Shown piece after piece: positions 8,715 through 16,520 of a DNA stretch of 64,000 nt. The stretch's first letter is position 1; every line of letters begins with the position of its first letter. The notes beneath the pieces are model-generated. The model had not been told where the DNA came from, did no database searches, and was given only the letters and a program-made list of their open reading frames with translations. The stretch spans positions 1,426,001 to 1,490,000 of the forward strand of contig NZ_CP060490.1 of NCBI RefSeq assembly GCF_014334055.1, written 5' to 3'. The DNA comes from Oscillibacter hominis. Its GTDB lineage: Bacteria > Bacillota > Clostridia > Oscillospirales > Oscillospiraceae. The translations under genes were made by a program, and so were the position numbers.

Positions 8715-9024
8715 GGACATGGACTCCGCCCTGGCCATGAAAGGCAAGGTGCTTTCCATCCGGCGGGACGATGCCAGACTGCCCGAGGGCGTCTTTTTCG
8801 ACGATGAGCTTCTTGGGCTTCAGGTGGTGGACGCCGATACAGGTGACTCCCTGGGCGAGCTGAAAGAGGTTCTCCCCTACCCCGCCCACAACCTCTACCG
8901 GGTGGTGGGGCGGCGCGAGTACCTGATCCCCGCTGTCCAGGACGTGTTCATCGTATCCACGGACCTCAATGCCAATGAGATGCGGGTGCACATGCTGGAG
9001 GGGCTGGCCACCGATGAGAATTGA
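8518..9024 (+). CDS. rimM: 16S rRNA processing protein RimM
   Basis: A 168-residue ribosome maturation factor that binds S19 and the 30S head. It has an N-terminal RimM barrel (GRVVNAHGIRGDLRVQP) and a PRC-barrel-like C-terminal half with YLIPAVQDVF. I place the start at the ATG at 8518, behind AAGGAG; the frame is open further upstream but that overlaps the glycosyltransferase and promoter. It overlaps trmD by 11 bp. Confidence 0.96.
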   Translation: MKLEYIKVGRVVNAHGIRGDLRVQPMGQPPDFLTQFRTLYLDGQPVHPESCRVHKSLVLLKLPGIEDMDSALAMKGKVLSIRRDDARLPEGVFFDDELLGLQVVDADTGDSLGELKEVLPYPAHNLYRVVGRREYLIPAVQDVFIVSTDLNANEMRVHMLEGLATDEN

Positions 9025-9796
9025 CATTCTGACGCTGTTCCCTGATTCCGTGGACGCCTATACCAAGGTCAGTATCTTGGGCCGGGCTCAGGAGCGGGGA
9101 TACATCACCATCCGCACCCACCAGATCCGGGATTATACCACCAACAAACAGATGCAGGTGGACGACTATCCTTACGGCGGCGGACGGGGCGCGGTCATGC
9201 AGGCGGATCCCCTTTACCGCTGCTGGGCCCACGTGTGTGAAGAGCTCGGGCTGCGGCCACACACCATTTTTCTCTCCCCCTGCGGCCGCGTCTTCACCCA
9301 GCAGGTGGCCCGGGAACTGAAGGAGCGCTACGATCACCTGATCCTGGTCTGCGGCCACTATGAGGGCGTGGACCAGCGCTTCATCGACGAGTGCGTGGAC
9401 GAGGAGATTTCCATGGGGGATTTCGTACTCACCGGAGGGGAGATACCGGCCATTGCGGTGGCAGACGCCGTGTGCCGCATGGTGCCCGGCGTGCTGCCCG
9501 ACGAGGAGTGCTTTATGGAGGAATCCCACTGGGACCACCTCCTGGAATACCCCCAGTATTCCAGGCCCGAGGAGTGGCACGGCCGCCGTGTGCCGGAGGT
9601 GCTGCTCTCCGGCCACCACGGCAATGTGGCGGCCTGGCGCCGGAAAGAGAGCTACAAGCGCACCATGCTCCGCCGGCCGGACCTTTTCGCCCAGTTCGAC
9701 GAGAGCAAACTGACCACCAAGGCCGAGCGCAAGCTGTTGCAGCAGGCCAAAGAAGAATTCCGGCAGCAGGCAACGGATTTGGAACAGGAGCAGTAA
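9014..9796 (+). CDS. trmD: tRNA (guanine-37-N1)-methyltransferase TrmD
   Basis: A 260-residue SPOUT methyltransferase that makes m1G37 in tRNAs reading CNN codons. Recognisable are MRIDILTLFP at the start, the YGGGRGAVMQADP loop, the CGHYEGVDQRF knot segment and the GDFVLTGGE(I)P SAM-binding loop. The ATG at 9014 overlaps the end of rimM, implying translational coupling. The usual partner rplS does not follow; a terminator and a minus-strand gene come next. Confidence 0.97.
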   Translation: MRIDILTLFPDSVDAYTKVSILGRAQERGYITIRTHQIRDYTTNKQMQVDDYPYGGGRGAVMQADPLYRCWAHVCEELGLRPHTIFLSPCGRVFTQQVARELKERYDHLILVCGHYEGVDQRFIDECVDEEISMGDFVLTGGEIPAIAVADAVCRMVPGVLPDEECFMEESHWDHLLEYPQYSRPEEWHGRRVPEVLLSGHHGNVAAWRRKESYKRTMLRRPDLFAQFDESKLTTKAERKLLQQAKEEFRQQATDLEQEQ

Positions 9797-9828
9797 AGAG
9801 GAGCAGGCTTCGGCCTGCTCCTCTTTTC
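9797..9828. terminator. terminator after trmD
   Basis: A 12-bp stem (9797-9808 with 9813-9824) with a TTCG tetraloop and T4 tail immediately after the trmD stop. It lies between trmD and the convergent YitT gene. Confidence 0.92.
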
Positions 9829-9842
9829 TGCCTATGTAGGGA

Positions 9843-10688
9843 TCAGATCACCCGGAATCCCTCTCCATGGACCTCCGTGGAGTTCATCACGATCATAAAG
9901 GCATCCTCGTCCAGATGCTTGACCTCCTGCTGGATTTGGTACATCTCCTTGGAATTGCAGGCCACCATTACCACCTGCTTCTTTCCCCTCCTGTATCCAC
10001 CCCGGCCTTCCAGGATGGTGGAGCCCCGGCCGGTGCACTGGTCAATGAGGTCACAGACCTCCTCCCCCTGCTCCGTCACAACCAGCCCCACTTTTCCGGA
10101 GTTGAGTCCACCCATTACCTTATCCACCGCAGTGGCAATGAGGAAGTTGATGAGCAGGCCGTAGATGATCCCGTCCACGCTGCGCAGCATCGCGCCGCCC
10201 ACCAGGATGGTGGCCGCATCGGCAAAGAAGGTGATGGTGCCCAGCTTCATATGGGGTTTGACCGCCTTGATGGCCATGATGACAAAATCGGATCCGCCGG
10301 TGGAGGATTTGCGCATGTAAATGAGGGCGTAGCCGATGCCGCTGAGCACGCCGGTCACAATGGCGATCAGCATCTGCTGGCCCTGGTAGACCGGCAGCAG
10401 CGGCGCCACATAGTCGATCATCAGCGAGGAGATGATCATGCAGCGGAGGGACTTCAGCATGAACTCCCGCCCGATGAGCCGGTAGCAGACGATGGCCACA
10501 GGGATATTCAGGGCAATGGTGGTCAGGCCGATGGGCAGATCGAACAGCCGGTAGAGGATCATGGCGATTCCGGAAAACCCGCTCAGCGGGAACCCGGCGT
10601 ACAGCGCAAAATTATAGAGCGCCACCGCCACCAGAAAACTGCCCGCCGTCTCGCATGCCACATCCATTGCAACATTCTTCCAACGCAT
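9843..10688 (-). CDS. YitT family (DUF161/DUF2179) membrane protein
   Basis: A 281-residue protein with five to six hydrophobic segments (about 15-190), including the family pattern GFSGIAMILYRL and SSTGGSDFVIMAI, and a C-terminal soluble DUF2179 domain (about 205-275, VVMVACNSKEM). The function is unknown; some relatives are linked to transport. The start at 10688 is chosen for the AAAGGAAG site upstream; the frame extends 19 codons further without one. Confidence 0.9.
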   Translation of the reverse strand: MRWKNVAMDVACETAGSFLVAVALYNFALYAGFPLSGFSGIAMILYRLFDLPIGLTTIALNIPVAIVCYRLIGREFMLKSLRCMIISSLMIDYVAPLLPVYQGQQMLIAIVTGVLSGIGYALIYMRKSSTGGSDFVIMAIKAVKPHMKLGTITFFADAATILVGGAMLRSVDGIIYGLLINFLIATAVDKVMGGLNSGKVGLVVTEQGEEVCDLIDQCTGRGSTILEGRGGYRRGKKQVVMVACNSKEMYQIQQEVKHLDEDAFMIVMNSTEVHGEGFRVI

Positions 10689-10874
10689 GAAAACCGCTTC
10701 CTTTCCAAATGAGATTTGAGGCAAAAAAAGGCACTTGCAGATCAAAAGGTATGATCCGCAAATGCCTTTGCTCTTCCAATCCTTACTATATCAGATGGAG
10801 CCTCCTTCTGTCAACCCCCATTCCTTTTCAGCCATTTGTATCAGGGAATCAGCGCCCCCTCAGCATCAGCCAAA

Positions 10875-10905
10875 CGCCCCGCGGCAATTGAAATGCCGCG
10901 GGGCG
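10875..10905 (-). terminator. probable terminator after the RpiR regulator
   Basis: A perfect 12-bp GC-rich stem (10875-10886 with 10894-10905) lies just past the regulator stop. On the minus strand it is followed only by a short GTTTG stretch, so the T tract is weak. Confidence 0.6.
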
Positions 10906-10914
10906 CATCTTTTT

Positions 10915-11772
10915 TCAGCAGAACATATCGAAATCCATCAGGTTCTTTTCCAGTTCCTTCAGGTATTCCTCCATACGCACCTTGTGGCGCAGTGCCCGGG
11001 TGATCAAAAGCGTATTGAGCAGGGACAAACACGCAGTATAGGACGCCACATAGGAGCGGGAAACCGTTCGGCAGGTAAACACCAGGTCCGCATATTCGAA
11101 GGCAGGCGAAAGCCCCTCGCTGGTCAGCAAAACGATGGAGACGCCCCGCTGCTTGAGCCGCTTGACCATCTCCACCACCTTTTTGGTGTACCGGGAAAAG
11201 GAAAAGGCGATCACCAAGTCCCCGGGGCGGATCATCATCATCTTATCGATGTAATCCCCCACACCGAACTCGATGTTGGATACATTCACATCCTGCTGGC
11301 GCAGCTTGAAGGCGAAAAAGGCGGCAAAATAGCTGGCGCTCCGTCCGCCGATGGTATAGACGTGCCTTGCCTGGTCCACCATGGCAAGGAAGGGTTGAAT
11401 GTTTGCAAGGTTCGCGGGATTTTTCAGCGTGGCCTGGATGTCATCGATGTCATAGCGCATGATCTCACTGACCGCGTCCTCTTCCTCCATGCTGGCCGCC
11501 GTGTTCTCCAGGCGGTTGTTGATGGGCAGGGCGTTGTTCACATACTCCGCCGCCAGATGCTTGAGCCCGCTGAAGCCGGAAAAGCCCAGTTCATTGCAGA
11601 ATTTGGAGATGGTCGTCTCGCTGGTGCCGGTGAGCTGGGCAATCTGGGAGATGGTCTGGAAGGGAATGTCCATATAGTGGGACGCAATATAGTCCGCCAC
11701 CGCCTTCTGGGCGGGAGAAAACTCCGATTGGCCCTCCTGGAGCTGTCTGAGCAATTTCTGCATATTCGTCAT
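10915..11772 (-). CDS. MurR/RpiR family transcriptional regulator
   Basis: A 285-residue regulator with an N-terminal HTH_6 domain (about 1-80, with TGTSETTISKFCNELGFSGF) and a C-terminal SIS domain (about 110-260) that normally senses a phosphorylated sugar or related ligand. It is divergent from the glutamate-symporter-like gene across an AT-rich gap, so it is the likely regulator of that cluster (inference). It ends in NLMDFDMFC. Confidence 0.93.
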   Translation of the reverse strand: MTNMQKLLRQLQEGQSEFSPAQKAVADYIASHYMDIPFQTISQIAQLTGTSETTISKFCNELGFSGFSGLKHLAAEYVNNALPINNRLENTAASMEEEDAVSEIMRYDIDDIQATLKNPANLANIQPFLAMVDQARHVYTIGGRSASYFAAFFAFKLRQQDVNVSNIEFGVGDYIDKMMMIRPGDLVIAFSFSRYTKKVVEMVKRLKQRGVSIVLLTSEGLSPAFEYADLVFTCRTVSRSYVASYTACLSLLNTLLITRALRHKVRMEEYLKELEKNLMDFDMFC

Positions 11773-11884
11773 CCTCGGCTCATATTTTACGCGCTTTCCT
11801 CTTTTAAAGCCAGTTTAGCACATTTTCTTCGTAAATTGAAGTAAAATTATATTTCTAATTTTTCTTTTTAAAAAACATTTTTCT

Positions 11885-11912
11885 AAAATATATATTTACA
11901 AAAATATATTTT
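11885..11912. promoter_or_regulatory. palindromic candidate operator between RpiR regulator and gltS-like gene
   Basis: AAAATATAT (11885-11893) and its exact complement ATATATTTT (11904-11912) flank a 10-bp centre in the AT-rich divergent intergenic region 11773-11989. Such a two-fold site could bind the divergent RpiR-type regulator. The high AT content makes chance symmetry possible. Confidence 0.4.
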
Positions 11913-11989
11913 CATGCTATTTTCAAAATAGAGCTCGGACCACGTGGACGATCATCGTATTCGATATGCAGCACAGAAAGGAGAAAAAT

Positions 11990-13369
11990 ATGCTACCAGT
12001 TGAAAAAATTGCAAGTGGAACCATCACGAATTTTATTCTCTATCTCGCAATCATCGGCATTCTTCTCTTCGTTGCTACCGTCCTCAGGCTGAAAATCCAT
12101 TTTCTAAAAAAGGCGTTTATCCCAGCTTCATTAATTGCAGGCATCATCGGCCTGATCCTTGGGCCCTATGTTCTGGGCCTCTTCTCCCCGGAAATGCGCA
12201 GTTCTCTTTCCGCAATGCCCACCCCCTTCATCGTCATTGTCTTTGCCTGTATGCAGCTTGGCGTCAAGCGCTCCAACCTCAAAGAGGCCCTGCTCCTCTC
12301 CGCCCCCTCCGTGATCCAGGGATACCTCTACAGCTTTGTCCAGGTGGGTGTCACCTGCCTGCTCACCGCCCTCTTGTTCACACCGCTTTGGGGAACCAAC
12401 TCCATTTTCGGCTGCATCATTGAAGTCGGCTTTGAAGGCGGCCACGGCACTGCCGGCGGCATGACCGAGGTTTACACCGAATTGGGCTGGGCCGCCGGCG
12501 GAGATGTGGGACTGACCACGGCCACCATCGGCTTAATCATTGCCATTGTGGGCGGCATCATCCTCATCAACATGGGTGTCAAGCGCCGCTATACCGTGGT
12601 TCTGGAGGACAGCAGCGCCCTTGCCGGCGGTCAGGAGACCTTCACCGGCGACGAAAGGAAACCCTCTACATACACCACCATCAGCGGCAATGTGGTGGAG
12701 ACTTTCGCCTTCCACGCAGCATTGATCGGCATTGCCATTTTTATCGGAAAGGTCATCATCTATCTCTTTGACTTGGCCTTCCACTACAGCCTCCCCCTCT
12801 TCCCCTTCGCCATGATCGGCGGATGGCTCCTCAACATGGTGCTCCAGCGGACTCCGCTGGCCGAACTGATGGACCGCGGCATTTTCGTGCACATCCAAAG
12901 CTTGACCATGGACTTTTTGATTGTGGCCGCCGTGGCCTCCGTCTCCATTCCCGTGATCCTGGAGAACTGGAAGCCTCTGCTGATCTCCTGCACCGTGGTC
13001 ACCGCACTCATTGTCTATCTTTTCTGGTGGACCAGCCCCCGACTCTACAAAAAGCATTGGTTTGAATGCGCCATCACCCGTTTCGGCGTGGCCACCGGCG
13101 TGGCTGCCATCGGCCTGATGTTGCTGCGCACCTGCGACCCTGAGATGAAGACCGAAGCCGGCACCGTCTACGGCCTGGGCACGCCCTTTGTCTCGCCCTT
13201 TGTGGGCGGCGGCCTCATTACTACTGCCTACCCCTATCTCATCGTGGCCATGGGCGCGCTGAAATGCGGGCTCCTCTTTGTGGGCATTTCCATCGCGCTG
13301 ATCCTCTTCTGCATGCTGGTGGGTCTTTGGAACCGCAAGCCCGTCATGGAACAGCGCGGCAACCTGTAA
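11990..13369 (+). CDS. sodium/glutamate symporter family protein (GltS-like)
   Basis: A 459-residue polytopic carrier with about 11-12 hydrophobic segments. The ESS/GltS signature GFEGGHGTAGGM (about 148-159) and the related second-half pore region are present. GltS proteins import glutamate with sodium; the exact substrate here is not provable. I start at ATG 11990 because AAGGAG lies 8 nt upstream. It is followed by an ornithine-cyclodeaminase-like gene, so it may bring in the substrate of this cluster. Confidence 0.85.
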   Translation: MLPVEKIASGTITNFILYLAIIGILLFVATVLRLKIHFLKKAFIPASLIAGIIGLILGPYVLGLFSPEMRSSLSAMPTPFIVIVFACMQLGVKRSNLKEALLLSAPSVIQGYLYSFVQVGVTCLLTALLFTPLWGTNSIFGCIIEVGFEGGHGTAGGMTEVYTELGWAAGGDVGLTTATIGLIIAIVGGIILINMGVKRRYTVVLEDSSALAGGQETFTGDERKPSTYTTISGNVVETFAFHAALIGIAIFIGKVIIYLFDLAFHYSLPLFPFAMIGGWLLNMVLQRTPLAELMDRGIFVHIQSLTMDFLIVAAVASVSIPVILENWKPLLISCTVVTALIVYLFWWTSPRLYKKHWFECAITRFGVATGVAAIGLMLLRTCDPEMKTEAGTVYGLGTPFVSPFVGGGLITTAYPYLIVAMGALKCGLLFVGISIALILFCMLVGLWNRKPVMEQRGNL

Positions 13370-13399
13370 CAATCATTTTCTATTGAAAGGAATGCAATC

Positions 13400-14413
13400 A
13401 TGGATTCTATCAAGCTGCTTTATCTCAGCGGAGACGACGTTTCCTCCCTTGGTGCCGGAGACATGGACCTGGCTCTTGCAGACGTGGAGGAGGCGCTGAA
13501 GCTCGTATATCGGGGCGATGCCATTGTGCCTGAAAAAATTGCCATGGGCTTCGGGAAGTCCTTCCTGGAGGAGAGCGACAAAGGGCGCATCAACGCCATG
13601 CCCGGCTTTTTAGGCGGCAACTACCAGATGGCCGGTATCAAATGGATCGGCAGCAACCCCAAAAACCTGGAGAAGGGGCTGCCCCGGGCCAGCTCCATCA
13701 CCATACTCAACGATCCAGACACCAAGTTCCCGCTTTGCCTGATGAACGGCAGTGAAATCAGCGCCATGCGCACAGGTGCGTCCAGCGGCGTGGCCGCCAA
13801 GTACCTGGCCCGTCAGGGAGCGGAGACGCTGATGCTGGTGGGCGCGGGCTATCAGAACCGCAAGCAGCTGGAGGCCATCTGCCGCGCCTGCCCCCAGTTA
13901 AACTGCTTCTACATCGTAGATATCGTCCGGGAGAGCGCAGAGCGTTTTGCCGATGAAATGGGCAGCGCCCTTGGGATTTCCATCACCCCCATTACCAAGA
14001 TCGCCGACTGCGGCCGCACGCCGGACATCACAGTCAACGCCTCCAGCGCGCAGGTCCCAGTGATGGACCTGTCCGTCGCAAACCCGGGAAGCCTCCACAT
14101 CTGCGTAGGCGGTTTGGACCATCCCGACCTCTACAAAAAAGCGGACAAAATCCTCTGCGACTCCTGGAAGCAGGTGCGCCACAGAGGCTCCTGCTACCTT
14201 GCCGCGGATGGCCTGGCCGGCAAGGTGCGGGATGAGGACATCTATGTCCAGGAGATCGGCGAGGTCCTCTGCGGCGACAAAGCCGGACGGGAGAGCGACC
14301 AGGAATTCCTCTACTATAAGCCCGTGGGCATGGGAATCCTGGACATCGCAATCGCCAGCCGTATCTATCGGCGGGCAAAGGAGTCGGGCGTCGGAACCTG
14401 GGTCAACTATTGA
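13400..14413 (+). CDS. ornithine cyclodeaminase / mu-crystallin family protein
   Basis: A 337-residue Rossmann-fold protein with the family segments SAMRTGASSGVAAKYLA (about 116-132) and the dinucleotide loop LVGAGYQNR (about 147-155). Family members deaminate or reduce amino or imino acids (ornithine cyclodeaminase, alanine dehydrogenase, ketimine reductase, SbnB). Some near relatives carry the database label 'tyramine oxidase subunit B', which is not functional proof. It lies 30 bp after the gltS-like gene, with AAAGGAA before ATG, and is followed by two racemase-like genes. Confidence 0.85.
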   Translation: MDSIKLLYLSGDDVSSLGAGDMDLALADVEEALKLVYRGDAIVPEKIAMGFGKSFLEESDKGRINAMPGFLGGNYQMAGIKWIGSNPKNLEKGLPRASSITILNDPDTKFPLCLMNGSEISAMRTGASSGVAAKYLARQGAETLMLVGAGYQNRKQLEAICRACPQLNCFYIVDIVRESAERFADEMGSALGISITPITKIADCGRTPDITVNASSAQVPVMDLSVANPGSLHICVGGLDHPDLYKKADKILCDSWKQVRHRGSCYLAADGLAGKVRDEDIYVQEIGEVLCGDKAGRESDQEFLYYKPVGMGILDIAIASRIYRRAKESGVGTWVNY

Positions 14414-14419
14414 GCGTTT

Positions 14420-14458
14420 ATTTCCTGTCTCCCGCCGCTGAGGCGGGAGACAGGAAAT
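14420..14458. other. perfect 17-bp intergenic hairpin without T tract
   Basis: 14420-14436 pairs exactly with 14442-14458 around a 5-nt loop. It sits in the 78-bp gap between the cyclodeaminase-like and first racemase-like genes. With no T run it is more likely an mRNA-stabilising or processing hairpin than a terminator. Confidence 0.7.
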
Positions 14459-14491
14459 CGCGGATTATCTGATGAACAAGGAGGACAAGAT

Positions 14492-15307
14492 ATGACCATC
14501 ATGAGAGGCGGCACGGCCAGCCAGGGCACGCCCATCGGCATTCTGATGGCCGACACCGTGTCTGCCCGGATACCCGGCGACGTGGGCAATGGCTTTACCT
14601 ATGACTTCCCGGTGCGGTTTTACACAGTGAAGGGCGCCACTGCGGAGCGGATCGTCCAGGGAGTGGATGAGGGGCTGTTAGACGCCTTTCTGGATGGGGC
14701 ACGGTTTTTGGAAGCGGAGGGATGCCAGGCCATTACCACCAGTTGCTCCATGATCGCCTTTCAGGAGCAGCTGGCCTCGGCAGTGGAGATTCCTGTTTTC
14801 ACCTCCAGCCTGATTCAGGCTTCCTTTGCGGCCCAGATCATCCAACCCCACAAAAAAGTCGGCATACTCACCGACAACGCCCGGTCGTTGGACCCGCGCT
14901 GCTGCGTCGGCTACGGCCTCACTGAAGAGCGCATCGCCATTCAGGGCCTGGAGGAGACCAGGGCCTACTATCCCGCCTTTTACAGCGGAGCCGACCGGTA
15001 CGTCTATGAGGAGGTGGAGGCCGACGTGCTGTGGGCCGCCGGCAAGCTGATGAAGGAGCACCCGGACATCGGCGCCATCGTCTGCGAAGGGACTGGTCTG
15101 TCCCCCTTCTCTCCCGCCGTCAGCCGCATGGCCGGCCTGCCCACCTTCGACATTGTGACACTGATCCATCTGGTGGCCTCCGGCACCCTGCGGGGGATGA
15201 CCTCTCCCTTTCAAAACCAGCTCAACGGCGGAGAGACCGGCGTGCCGCCCCAGTGGGGCAGGCCGCCCATGGGCTTTGTGGAAGCAGAGAAAGGGGGATG
15301 CGTATGA
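14492..15307 (+). CDS. aspartate/glutamate racemase family protein (copy 1)
   Basis: A 271-residue protein of the Asp/Glu/hydantoin racemase superfamily, which invert stereochemistry with two cysteines. The pair is visible: Cys85 in TTSCS and Cys198 in VCEGTG. The N-terminus carries GGTASQG and RIPGDVGNGFTYDFPV, shared with the next gene. The protein also has a proline/glycine C-terminal extension of about 25 residues missing from copy 2. AAGGAGG precedes ATG. It overlaps the next gene by 4 bp (ATGA). The substrate is unknown. Confidence 0.87.
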   Translation: MTIMRGGTASQGTPIGILMADTVSARIPGDVGNGFTYDFPVRFYTVKGATAERIVQGVDEGLLDAFLDGARFLEAEGCQAITTSCSMIAFQEQLASAVEIPVFTSSLIQASFAAQIIQPHKKVGILTDNARSLDPRCCVGYGLTEERIAIQGLEETRAYYPAFYSGADRYVYEEVEADVLWAAGKLMKEHPDIGAIVCEGTGLSPFSPAVSRMAGLPTFDIVTLIHLVASGTLRGMTSPFQNQLNGGETGVPPQWGRPPMGFVEAEKGGCV

Positions 15308-16047
15308 CAACCATGTATGGAGGCACCGCCAGCCAGGGCGTTGTGGTGGGTATTTTGATGCAGGACCGGCAGATACCCCGGATTCCCGGAGATGTGGGCA
15401 ACGCCTTTACCTATGATTTCCCGGTGGCCTTCTACACCGTGGAGGGCTCCAACGGCTCCCGGATCATCGAGCGAACCGACTACACGCTGATTGAAAAATT
15501 CATTGAGGGCGCCCGATTCCTGGAGGCCCAGGGCTGCCGGTGCATCTCCTCCAGCTGCGGCTTTGTCATTGCCTTCCAAAAGCAGATTGCCGCGGCGGTG
15601 GACATCCCGGTCATCACCTCCGGCCTGCTTCAGGTTCCCATGGTCGCCCGGATGCTGCCGCCCGGCAAAAAGGTGGGCATTCTCACCGCAAACTCCGATA
15701 CCCTGGACCCCAGCCATTTCCTTGTCCCGGGGGTCGATGAAAGCCGCATCGCCGTCCAGGGCATGCAGGGCACCTATTTTTACGACACCTTCCCCCGAGG
15801 TGCAGTCAGCTATGTCTATGAGGACATCCGCAGAGACATCGTGGACGCCTCTTTGCAACTGATGCGGGAGCATCCCGACGTGGGAGCCATTGTCTGCGAG
15901 GGAACCAACTTCGCCCCCTACACCCCCGCGGTCAACCGGGCCACAGGCGTGCCCATTTTCGATGTGGCCACGCTGATCCGCTTTACCGTGTCCGGCATCC
16001 TGCGGGGGATGACGGATCCCTTTCAAAATAAGCTGAGCTATCGGTAG
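15304..16047 (+). CDS. aspartate/glutamate racemase family protein (copy 2)
   Basis: A 247-residue paralogue of the preceding gene, collinear throughout: Cys85 in SSSCG and Cys198 in VCEGTN fall at the same positions. The start is the ATG of an ATGA overlap, behind AAAGGGGG inside the upstream gene, which implies coupled translation and perhaps a heteromeric enzyme. Other racemase-superfamily members act as maleate isomerases or arylmalonate decarboxylases, so the activity stays open. Confidence 0.87.
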   Translation: MTTMYGGTASQGVVVGILMQDRQIPRIPGDVGNAFTYDFPVAFYTVEGSNGSRIIERTDYTLIEKFIEGARFLEAQGCRCISSSCGFVIAFQKQIAAAVDIPVITSGLLQVPMVARMLPPGKKVGILTANSDTLDPSHFLVPGVDESRIAVQGMQGTYFYDTFPRGAVSYVYEDIRRDIVDASLQLMREHPDVGAIVCEGTNFAPYTPAVNRATGVPIFDVATLIRFTVSGILRGMTDPFQNKLSYR

Positions 16048-16095
16048 GCCTTTCCAGTGTATCCCGCAAGGCCGTTGAAACAAGGAGGCATATGC

Positions 16096-16143
16096 ATGTT
16101 TCAAAATCCGGTAAAACTTAAAAAGGCAAAAAGAATCAAGTGA
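16096..16143 (+). CDS. possible 15-residue basic leader-like peptide
   Basis: AAGGAGG at 16082-16088 is followed by two closely spaced ATGs. The one at 16096 opens a 15-codon frame rich in lysine that ends at TGA 16141-16143. The ribosome site is strong, but the product is too short to judge. It could instead be the remnant of a lost third gene of the racemase operon. Confidence 0.25.
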   Translation: MFQNPVKLKKAKRIK

Positions 16144-16211
16144 CAGGTGACCTGTGCTTTTGATCGGATATGATCCGATTGATCGGGCAAACTACCCATG
16201 AGGTGATTTTG

Positions 16212-16412
16212 ATGTCCAAGAAAGGGATGGCCCGTCCGGACTGGACGCACACTGAGCCCCGCAACGACGTTGCCCCCGTTCCGGAAATTCAGGGGAAAGC
16301 CAAGCATGGCAAAGAACACGCAAAGCCCATCATCGGCGGCACCAGCGGCCCGCAGCTCAAAGTCTACCATGAGCTGAAAGGCGACGGTTCCGTTGGCGAC
16401 ACCACGCCCTGA
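16212..16412 (+). CDS. small conserved hydrophilic protein of unknown function
   Basis: A 66-residue, charged protein (starts MSKKGMARPDW, ends GDGSVGDTTP), without membrane segment or cysteine. The start at 16212 follows GAGGTGA. It is transcribed alone and closed by a terminator. I do not recognise the family, though similar short proteins are common in spore-forming clostridia. The G-S/T-G-rich basic middle suggests a disordered protein. Confidence 0.7.
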   Translation: MSKKGMARPDWTHTEPRNDVAPVPEIQGKAKHGKEHAKPIIGGTSGPQLKVYHELKGDGSVGDTTP

Positions 16413-16420
16413 TCTTACAG

Positions 16421-16450
16421 CCGCCCCGGTTATGGGGCGGTTTTCTTTTT
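16421..16450 (+). terminator. terminator after the 66-residue protein gene
   Basis: CCGCCCC (16421-16427) pairs with GGGGCGG (16434-16440), followed by TTTTCTTTTTT. Confidence 0.9.
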
Positions 16451-16520
16451 TCCCGGCTGCCCTGGCTGTGCCCTCCCGCCTCCGAACAGCATATCTTGAA
16501 GTATGATCGGAGGTGAACGT

